Of a stretch of 64,000 nucleotides of DNA, positions 56,619 through 64,000 are shown one piece after another (position 1 is the first letter of the stretch; the number at the start of each line of letters is the position of its first letter). A program made the position numbers and the translations under genes. The notes below the pieces were generated by a model that saw only the letters and a list, made by a program, of their open reading frames with translations, was not told the DNA's origin and searched no databases. This DNA is from Aspidapion aeneum (lineage: Eukaryota > Arthropoda > Insecta > Coleoptera > Brentidae), in NCBI GenBank assembly GCA_963576565.1, contig OY755039.1, positions 126,774,640-126,838,639 on the forward strand, written 5' to 3'.

Positions 56619-56745
56619 CTTTGATATAAATTTTACGTGTTCATCTAGTGAAAACGAATGATCTGATGTGGCTAGCAGCAAATCGGCAGCCGATTCTCGC
56701 GGATGCACCCCACCTTCAAAACGGTAGTACATACCTCTCCAAAAT
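56619..56745 (-). CDS. Mtmr6: Myotubularin-related phosphatase exon (end of phosphatase domain)
   Basis: One base completes a codon (Lys), then 42 codons: FWRGMYYRFEGGVHPRESAA, DLLLATSDHSF and DEHVKFISK, ending in phase 0. The FWRxMYxRFxxxxHPR block matches the conserved end of MTMR6/7/8 phosphatase domains. The acceptor TTACACAG ends at 56746. The donor GTAAAC starts at 56618, and only nine intron bases separate it from the TA where the Tc1-like transposon begins. Confidence 0.93.
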
Positions 56746-57034
56746 CTGTGTAATAAAAAGAGATATAACATATTAACAAAATGTATATTATATTAGTTAG
56801 CTAGAAAGGAAGAACCAAATTTGATTAAGTAGGTCTATTTTATGGCCATTTTTATTTATAACATAAAATAAAAGTCGAAAATAGCAAAAGTATTGCACAA
56901 TTATGGTCAATATGAAACTATGCGGCACTATTATTGTCAAGTCCTTGCCAGAGTTCTTAATAGGGTGTTTCTTTTTATTTAAGCTCCTTACACACCGTCA
57001 TTTAGGTACGTGACTTTTAGTGACGCGTACTTAC

Positions 57035-57163
57035 TTAATATTTTGTGGAATAAGCTGTGGTTTTAAAATTCCAGGGCTCTCGTCTATCAAATACAATGGG
57101 TTCAGGTACTCATCAAGGTTGTTGGCCATGTAACCCCACAGGGAGTAGGTTTTTTCTGATAAC
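57035..57163 (-). CDS. Mtmr6: Myotubularin-related phosphatase exon
   Basis: One base completes Arg, then LSEKTYSLWGYMANNLDEYL and NPLYLIDESPGILKPQLIPQ, ending in the middle of a codon (phase 2) at a GTAAGT donor. EKTxSLWxY...YLNPLY is a signature of the myotubularin family C-terminal to the catalytic loop. The acceptor TCATAG ends at 57164. Confidence 0.93.
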
Positions 57164-57644
57164 CTATGACAAAGTTACAATAAAAATTATATAACCAAAG
57201 AAAGGAACAGCAAGTTTAGTAGTCGGACCCTCTGTCATGTATCGGACCTAAAGAGCTTAAAAAGCTAGGTGGGCCACGCATGTGCAAGAAAGGAACAGAA
57301 CTAAATACATGTCCAGTGCTTGGAACTGATTTTATCTAACTACATTAGACGAATGAAGTGAGGTCAAAATAGGTTCGAAATACGTGTCTGTGGATGGCCA
57401 TTTCGTTTCTTTATCGCACAACAATTACTTTTTGGTATTTTTAAGCTAAAAAGTTCAAAAATACTATATAAGTATGATAATAAAAATGCATTTTTTCAAT
57501 GTTGTTGTTGGATATTTGACTGTTTTTTTGTTTATTTATTTTTTAAGCGTTTTTGCAAGTTTTTCATGTTCACATAACAACTGACAGTCTCCGCCATTTC
57601 GACAAGCCCGCAATAAAATCAAAGTATAGTAAGTTTGATTGGGC

Positions 57645-58012
57645 TAGAGACCCTGTATGTATGACATATTTTATAGAAAAAGAGACGCGACAAACTCTTC
57701 AAAGTCAAATTTATTTGAGTCAAAATCTAGCAATGTTTAGAGAGAGACACACCATCTGTCCTTGTTAACTCATAAGCGTCGGAAAATAAAAATCAACAAT
57801 TTTTAACAAAACCTATACAGGGGTGCGGACAAACGTGTTTGTTTATATGTTGCATGATTGATGTAACTCACCGTTGAAAATTTAAATTATTTTAGTGAAA
57901 CACCAATGAACTTGGCAAGAAAATAACATAACCAAAAAATGATAATTTCGGTGACTTTGACGGGTTTGTCACGTCTCTCTTTTGTAAAAATATCATACAT
58001 ACAGGGTCTCTA
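57645..58012. mobile_element. hAT-type MITE, 368 bp
   Basis: Ends TAGAGACCCTGTATGTATGA and GGGTCTCTA, flanked by the exact 8-bp duplication GATTGGGC (57637-57644 and 58013-58020). Subterminal inverted similarity extends about 60 bp. Eight-base duplications are typical of hAT transposons. No coding capacity. Confidence 0.85.
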
Positions 58013-58770
58013 GATTGGGCTACCTAACGGGTTGCATACGAGTGCCCCTCTAGAATCTCTGACTATTATAGACCACCATAACCAACCAAAATAAAAAGAC
58101 AGGGTAAGCCATGCGTTTGACATAACCATTAAAAAAGATGAAATATGGACAAGAGCACTTGTGGACCAACGATACTAAACACACAAGATTGCCTATTAGC
58201 TCGAATCTTTCAGCGGTAGACGGCGCCTTGCTTACGTCACTAGTGGACCTCTGCTCAGCGCGCTTCATTTAATACACATTGCAATCGTGAGTTTTTCCCG
58301 CTTTTTTCTTGCTAATTTGCAAACAAATTTTTTATTCGTGTTAGTAAATATAATTAATAATTTCATTCATTCAAAACAAATGATTTGATAAATCAAGGGT
58401 TTGCTGTGAGAGCTGAATTTTCCTACTAGACGATATGTTGGAGTTTCTTTTTTAAATAGTTGAAAGTTTTAGAATAGAAGCAGAGCTGTCAGGTACGAAA
58501 ACAGCGGTTGACAAGCAATTGCATTTCTAAACCAGAGAACGAAATGTCAAAGTGAAAAAAGAACGAACGGTGGCCATTTTGGATTTGCTTTAACTTTGGT
58601 CAAATACAATCTGTTTATCGTGGTAAAGACTGCGTAAATAATGTAGCACTCAAACATGAAATTTTGCAACATTTAAGATGGCTCTCTTTTTTCCGCCTCT
58701 CAAATACGCTCCCTCTCATATTTTTCTGGTTGGGACTATTGTTATTTAAACCCAACCCAATCCAATCTAC
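58013..58770. other. Intron sequence, no recognised feature
   Basis: Mixed composition; small open frames without known domains. Confidence 0.5.
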
Positions 58771-59033
58771 CTTAAATCAACTCGCTCTTTCTCAGAATTG
58801 CCCACAAAAGTCCCGTACTGGCACGAGTGCACGTGGTCGTGTATCGTAATCAAAAACGTCTCATTGAACTGAAACGAGCATGGGAACATCTGCATTAGCT
58901 GCCACGTGGCATCAAGTAGTTGAGTGAAAACAGGTGACACTTCCTTGCTGTCGTCACGGCCGTCAACTTGGATATGAGCGCACCGTTCGGAAAACTTGTG
59001 GCCGAAAGCGAGCCAGTCTTTCTCTATGAGAGC
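58771..59033 (-). CDS. Mtmr6: Myotubularin-related phosphatase exon
   Basis: 87 codons plus two bases: ALIEKDWLAFGHKFSERCAH, then DSKEVSPVFTQLLDATWQL, MFPCSFQFNETFLITIHDH and SCQYGTFVGNSEKERVDL. The (V/A)LIEK(D/E)W-x-x-FGHKF-x-x-R and KE-x-SPVFTQ(L/F)L blocks are strongly conserved in myotubularins and contribute to the catalytic domain. Acceptor TTATTAG ends at 59034; donor GTAGAT starts at 58770. Phases agree with both neighbours. Confidence 0.95.
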
Positions 59034-59289
59034 CTAATAAAAAAAAATCTTTTTCAATACTAACACTAAAATATATTTTTCAAATATTCCATGTTTTAAA
59101 TATATTTTCCTCTAAACTCTTGTCCATTCGACAGCAACATATATTAAATACTTCTGACCAGTACTCCTTGGAAAACTGTTGAATTGTTTCTTTAACACTT
59201 TATTATTAGAAATAAAATTTCGGACTTCTATTGTGTTTATTTATTTTAAACACGACGTTTCGGTTAGTTAGTTATACTACTTGGTGTGC

Positions 59290-59880
59290 TGTCAGGTGTG
59301 ACGACCCGCCCCCTTTTTCAATCTTAAGACGCTTGTTTTCCTTAAGGAGTGGTTTTCATATGTGTGGTATGTCCGCGCTTGGTTGACTGAAAACTCATTT
59401 ATTCTGAGTTATGAAGGCAGCTTCAATAAACTTTCGTTTTCGCCAATGTGACTCCTTGTGCAAAACTTTAGCTTCCGACCATTGAATCCTGTAGTAATTT
59501 GACCATGCAAGATCCGCTAAACCGGATTTTTCAATATCCCCTTATTGGGTACTTTTTAGATGTTCATTTACTCTAACCTCACACGGGATTTGGTAAATAC
59601 ATTATTTATTGTTTGAGGGATTTTCTGGTTTTGTTTTAGTTACAAAGCTCCTTATTGTATTTCCCGATGAAAATAATGTTTTTATATTATAGTGTTTGAC
59701 TATTCGTCTTATGTTTTCTGAAATCCCTTGAACATATGGAATGTTAATAACACCTAGAGTCCCTGTATGTTGACATATTTGGATATATAATATGTCAACA
59801 TACAGGGACTCGAATAACACCTAACGGATTATTATTATTTTGAGAATTTGCTACATTTGGTTTGTTTTTAATATTAGAGA
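59290..59880 (-). pseudogene. Penelope-like retroelement fragment (GIY-YIG side)
   Basis: On the minus strand, with some frame breaks, the text reads INIPYVQGISENIRRIVKHY, NIKTLFSSGNTIRSFVTKTK, CIYQIPCE, RVNEHLK, EKSGLADLAW and ESHWRKRKFIEAAFI. This order (IPYV-x-G-x-SE-x-IRR, then a CxYxIPC endonuclease start, then AxHxW, then a basic KxxEAxxI tail) is typical of the C-terminal part of Penelope-like elements. A 59-bp hAT MITE is inserted in it. Decayed. Confidence 0.7.
59755..59813. mobile_element. 59-bp hAT-type micro-MITE
   Basis: TAGAGTCCCTGTATGTTGAC and the matching inverse form a near-complete palindrome, flanked by the exact 8-bp duplication ATAACACC (59747-59754 and 59814-59821). It interrupts the Penelope-like fragment. 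Confidence 0.88.
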
Positions 59881-60312
59881 CCGTTGAGTATAATAATTTC
59901 TCGGAAAAGCCATTATGTTGTCCTTTTTAATGTTGTAGATTTCGCTAGTTCATTATAACTACAAATGTTTACGGCTCTTAAATACAAACTTCTTATAACT
60001 CCTTGTTTTGTAGGAACATAATGATTAGAATTAAAATTTAGGTACTGTCCCGTGTGTGTAGGTTTCCTATATACAGTGATTTGAATGTTTCTTAACAGTG
60101 GTAAATGGAAATAAGTCCCACTGGGTTAGGTCTGCGATAAAGGCGAAAAGGTAGACATATACAGTTTGATACATCTAAGGCAAACGGAATTAATTCAGTC
60201 TAAAGGAACTAGAAAGTCTCGCTTTCTGTTTCTGAGCAGAGATAATGGGGTTTTTTTCTGAGCAGATACTGGAGATTATTTCTACGCGAACAAAGTATGT
60301 CAAGTAAAAAAT

Positions 60313-60497
60313 CCCCGTCGTGGTGTAGTGGTAGCAATGTTTGCTTCCCACACCGGCGGTCCGGCTTCGATTCCTGGCTAGATACTGGGTTGTTTGTGTT
60401 TGTTTAACAACGCTTTAACCTTGCTCGAACTTTGCGAAACTGCGCGATTGATCCTGATTGGATAGAGTCCCAGTATTAATAAAAAATAAATATAAAT
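60313..60497 (+). repeat. tRNA-derived SINE
   Basis: The 5' part resembles a tRNA gene, with an A box (TGGTGTAGTGG at 60321) and a B-box-like CGGCTTCGATTCC at 60362. It is followed by an unrelated body and an AATAAAAAATAAATATAAAT tail. It does not close into a good acceptor stem, so it is a SINE and not a functional tRNA. Confidence 0.7.
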
Positions 60498-61270
60498 GTA
60501 TCATGATCGGGAGCTTGTTATTTTTGAAACGTTGAAAGCGGTAAAAAAGTACTATTTTTTAAAAACCATGGCCTTCTAGAATAAATAATTGGATATAGAG
60601 CGCCATCGCGCAGATAGACAAATGATATTTTTTATTTAAAAATATATAAAAAACGAAAAAAATATTACCAGATAAAAATCTCCAGTAGAAATGGCAATAG
60701 ACTAAACCGAACAGAACCGAACCAAACCTCAAAAAATTCCTTTATATTTAATTAGAAATGGCAATGTTATGAGGTAAAAACGGACAAAATTGAAATAAAA
60801 TCAAAAGACACCAAATAAGGATTTTTAATATTTCTGATTATTTCTGTATCTGATCTGAGTATCTAGAATGGTTTTTTGTGAAAGCACCATAAACCTGCTA
60901 TAAACTGGTGCCTAATTCATTTAATTAGGTAACTAAAACGCTTTTAAAGAAAATTTGATTAATCCCAGTTAGAATATTATCTTCAAGAAAATGCGATTTT
61001 GCTCTGTTTTTGTCAGCATAAAAACGTATCGTGTTTCTCCTGTAGCATATTTTACTTTATTTTTATGATTTTGTAGTAGTAAAGTTTTTTGTTTTCTGCT
61101 TTTGAGAATTCAAAAACAAAAAAAAAAATTTTTAAATCGAAAATGTTTTGGAAAAACTAAATATTTGCTCATATTTTTCATAATCATATGATAATATAAT
61201 ACATCATTTTATTACAAATTTTAACAGCTAACAGCAAAATGTAGGCAGTATACAAGGTGGTCCCGGTTGT
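60498..61270. other. Intron sequence, no recognised feature
   Basis: AT-rich, no exon or repeat structure that I can name. Confidence 0.5.
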
Positions 61271-61271
61271 A

Positions 61272-61477
61272 CAGTCGGGGACTTTTTAAATTGCCGCCCT
61301 CGAAAATAAAAAATACTCCTATTTAAAATTCGGAAAAGCAGTTTGAACCAAAACAATAAATTTGTAAACCTTACCGCTGTCTGTATACATACATATTTTT
61401 TTAAAAAAATTTGATGTCTTTGAATGATTTATTTTGACAGAAAAAAATACAACGGCAATTTAAAAAGTCCCCGACTG
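61272..61477. mobile_element. Tc1/mariner-type MITE, 206 bp
   Basis: CAGTCGGGGACTTTTTAAAT and its exact inverse at the other end (TIR about 26 bp), flanked by TA at 61270-61271 and 61478-61479. Non-coding. Confidence 0.85.
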
Positions 61478-61725
61478 TACAAAAATTTAATAAATAAGAA
61501 ACTATGTTTGTACGAATCTCGTATATCAGTAAATCGCCTCTGCCCACAGAAAAGTTAACAAAAAACTTGACGAAGTAGATTCTTGGAACCGTGAACCACT
61601 GTATATGTGTACAAAATTTCGTAAAGAGGTACAATTATTTGAAAATGCCAAATTTTTGCCTGCTCTATTACAATTAGATACGTAACTGCGTCCATTAAAT
61701 GTTTGAAAAAAGAAGATCTTCGTAC

Positions 61726-61958
61726 CTGGAACCCAGAAAAGGTTCTGTAATAGGGGTCCAGCAACAAAGATGCGAGTGAGCAGACCTGTGCAGTTCTATC
61801 CCAACCATCAGAGCAATGGACCACCACACTGATACCCTCTTCTATAGCATCCGCAATAAATTGTGAGGTATCCAAAATCGATTTAATGTGTCGCAACCAA
61901 CCACTCGATTCTAGGCCGTTTAAGAATGTGGACATTGTCGGATTCTTTTGCTCTGCCG
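61726..61958 (-). CDS. Mtmr6: Myotubularin-related phosphatase exon (catalytic loop)
   Basis: 77 codons after two bases that complete a codon from an upstream exon. It reads [60 protein letters not shown] and [24 protein letters not shown] is the C-x5-R active site of active myotubularins, with Cys as nucleophile and both Asp present, so the enzyme should be catalytically competent on phosphatidylinositol 3-phosphate and 3,5-bisphosphate. Acceptor CTTTTAG ends at 61959; donor GTACGA starts at 61725. Upstream exons, which would encode the GRAM/PH domain, lie beyond the window. Confidence 0.96.
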
Positions 61959-62264
61959 CTAAAAGAAATAAATGACCCATGACACGCAAATTGTATTATT
62001 GCGCATTGAAGGCACATAATATAGCTATATATTTTTAAATATCTCAGAAATAGACATATTTTTTTCTTTACAATTTATGTTGCAATAAATTGTGAAGAAA
62101 TATGACGTTCGGTTCACGCAATGGTGAATTTTCAAAACAGTCCTATCCTATTTTTAATCAAAACAATACATTTCCTAGCCATTGACGGCACCCAAAAATA
62201 AATAAAAAAACAGTTGTCAAAGCTTGAAAGGCGGTTTATACATATATGAACCTTTAGAGCTGAC

Positions 62265-63661
62265 TTTATTAGATGTCGATTGTCTTATTTTGCACGCAAA
62301 CACTAAATCTTTTTACCCAATTAGCTAAATAAGGTAGTAGTAGTGTGGGGTAGGCTCTAGGCCTGGCGACGAGGTACATGAGCGCCCTATTCGCCAACCC
62401 CCGGGCATCCCTCGTACTGCGTCCTTCCTTCGCTAAGGAATCTACATATCTTCTGTACAAAGGCCAGAATATTGGGCAACCTCATATTCAGAAGGTCCTC
62501 CGTCTCAAAGACCTCTATTCAAGCCTCCCTATCTGCTTCACCTGATGAGATGAAATGAGCCGAGGTCTCGTCCTCGGCCCAACATCGCTCGCACGTTGCG
62601 TCGTTCTGTACTACCATCTTCGCCAGGTGTCCTTGTAGGACGCAGTCTCCGGTTAGGACTCCCACCTCTCTTCGCGCTCTACGAAGCAGCCACTCCGTAC
62701 GGGACTTGCTGTATCGTGTCACATACTCCTTCGCCTGTCTGGCATTTCCTGTGTTGGTCCATTCCTTTTGTATGTCTTTCTGGGCCCACTCTGTTGAGGC
62801 CGACTTCATTTGCCCTCTTGTGAGTCCCAGGAAAGGCTCTGGCCCGAAGCATTTCTGCCGCGATCCACCCCTGGCGAGTTCGTCCGCTTTCTTGTTTCCT
62901 GGGACTCCCATGTGGCCTGGGAACTATACGAGCTCTAGAGTCCCTGTATGTTGACATATTTGGATAATATATCAAATATCTCTAACGAGCTCCACCTCTC
63001 TTACTCCGGCCAACTTCTGAAGTGCATCCGCGCACTCCTGCACCAAACCCGCGGACATGGTTGGTTTGTACAGTGCTTTCAGCGCAACTTGACTGTCGCC
63101 TGGAAAACTGTTGCATTGGATCCCAGCGAGTAGCTTTTTCCATGTACACTCCTGCACCAGTCGAATTCCGGTCTCTACTCCCTTAACCACTTCTCTGGTA
63201 TCGCTAGCCTGTACGTTATTATAGGAATCTCCTTTTCCGTCACAGTCGCGATCTCCGAATGTCCTTTTTGTCCATCGCTCCTTCACCACACGCCCGCGTC
63301 CCTTATCCTAAAGTATGCTGCATCGCTTCCTTCTTTATCCAGATGCACAGCGATGGGAGGCCTACGATAGTGTTCAGGGCCATGTTGGGAGTAGACTTTA
63401 AAGCTTGATGCTCAAGGTCACCAGCCTCTGCATGGTTTCGAGCCTTTTGGCGTTAATAGTTTTTATTGCCCCCGTCCACCAGACCACGGATCCGTATTGG
63501 ATCCTCGGCCTTATGATGGTCGTGCAGATCCAGTGCATGATCCTTGGGCTGAGTCTCCACTTTCTTCCTACCACTCTTCTTACTTGCCAGAATGTCTTTG
63601 TCGTCCTTGTTGCTAGTTGGTCTATATGTGGTTTCCAGCTTAATTTACTGTCTAGCACCAT
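62265..63661 (-). pseudogene. Decayed non-LTR retrotransposon (RT end and RNase H)
   Basis: Read from right to left: LDSKLSWKPHIDQLA with RPRIQYGSVVWW (end of reverse transcriptase), then an RNase H-like part (FPGDSQVALKAL), then MGVPGNKKADELARGG. It ends in a cysteine-bearing tail (ATCERCWAEDETSAHFI). Retrotransposons with an RNase H after the reverse transcriptase include the I, LOA, R1 and related groups. Several frame changes and stops, and a 49-bp MITE at 62936, break it. It lies in an intron of the phosphatase gene in the same orientation. Confidence 0.8.
62936..62984. mobile_element. 49-bp hAT-type micro-MITE
   Basis: TAGAGTCCCTGTATGTTGAC ... ATCTCTA, flanked by the exact 8-bp duplication ACGAGCTC (62928-62935 and 62985-62992). 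It interrupts the RNase H of the LINE fragment. Confidence 0.88.
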
Positions 63662-63689
63662 CTAAATAAGATAAACATCTGAGGTAACA

Positions 63690-63785
63690 TACCCACGCGG
63701 GTCCAAGATCTAATGAACACCTGTTAAGTATTAACAGTTAACTGTTTCCTCTTAAGGGGACTCATCAGAACGGTTATGAATCTCA
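63690..63785. repeat. Diverged copy of the 16728/17239 repeat
   Basis: GGGTCCAAGATCTAATGAAC, then AACAGTTAACTGTTTCC and GGACTCATCAGAAC follow the same order as in the intron repeat at 16851-16925. Confidence 0.65.
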
Positions 63786-63835
63786 TCTTACGATATTGTT
63801 AAGAGAAATCATGCCTGCAAAACCTTTCTTTACCT

Positions 63836-64000
63836 CAGTAGCGCACCCAGGAAAATGTCTTGGGGGGGGCCGAGATCCCATGATGTCGTATTTTATGCAA
63901 TTTTATTTTTTTATTCATAAAATATGTGTAAAATATCCAAAAAAATCTTAATCTTGGGAGGGGACCGCGCCCCGAGCCCTCCCTGGGTGTGCCGTGCCCA
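63836..64000. mobile_element. MITE-like repeat at the window edge
   Basis: GTAGCGCACCCAGG near 63839 faces CCTGGGTGTGCC near 63981, giving inverted ends about 150 bp apart. The insert has a run of eight to nine G. It may continue past the window. Confidence 0.5.

Noticed and set aside
60313..60385. tRNA gene
   Set aside because: A and B boxes are present but the acceptor and anticodon stems do not close well. Body and tail fit a SINE.

Overview
This is insect nuclear DNA. It is AT-rich, has spliced genes with GT/AG introns, and most of the window is transposable elements. The order cannot be fixed from sequence alone; a beetle-like genome is only a guess. Two real genes are visible and they converge. 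On the + strand, the last two exons of mitochondrial ribosomal protein L48 lie at 4958-6993. On the - strand, seven exons of a myotubularin-related lipid phosphatase (MTMR6/7/8 type, with a C-terminal FYVE finger) run from 61958 down to a stop codon at 15964. The seven exons join in one frame with no stop. The 5' exons of both genes are not recognised, or lie outside the window.

Layout: 1-4900 holds a LINE fragment, two copies of a repeat with palindromic ends, and a roughly 160-bp satellite that changes orientation. 4958-6993 is mRpL48. 7150-15860 is intergenic, with a TIR element carrying ACTTCCGGT arrays, a duplicated block, a pogo-like element with a LINE inside it, and another TIR element that ends about 100 bp from the phosphatase stop codon. 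15964-61958 is the phosphatase gene. Its largest intron (19033-56618, 37.6 kb) consists mostly of transposons. 57-64 kb holds the remaining exons, three tiny hAT-type MITEs with exact 8-bp target duplications, a Tc1-type MITE, a Penelope-like fragment, a tRNA-derived SINE and a decayed LINE with an RNase H domain.

The main discovery is a readable chain of nested insertions in the big intron. A Tc1-like transposon (23617-56607) landed 9 nt inside the intron, next to the 5' splice site. Its transposase gene was then split by a MITE flanked by a 12-bp duplication, and separately by a mariner-type element that itself carries part of a foldback element. The MITE was split by a + strand Ty3/Gypsy retrotransposon (27093-55910; LTRs about 2.96 kb, duplication GATG, tRNA-Lys primer site, gag-pol with a canonical -1 slippery heptamer). 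That element was split by a second LTR element on the - strand (35272-47913; LTRs 2843 bp, duplication TAGT, primer site for another tRNA-Lys). This innermost element is 12.6 kb long and has no recognisable protein gene, yet its two LTRs look essentially identical, so it moved very recently. Its interior holds a tandem array in which most units can fold as a short hairpin, and a 20-bp GGTCAGGTCC-type array. It looks like a large non-autonomous retrotransposon family. I cannot say whether it has been described before.
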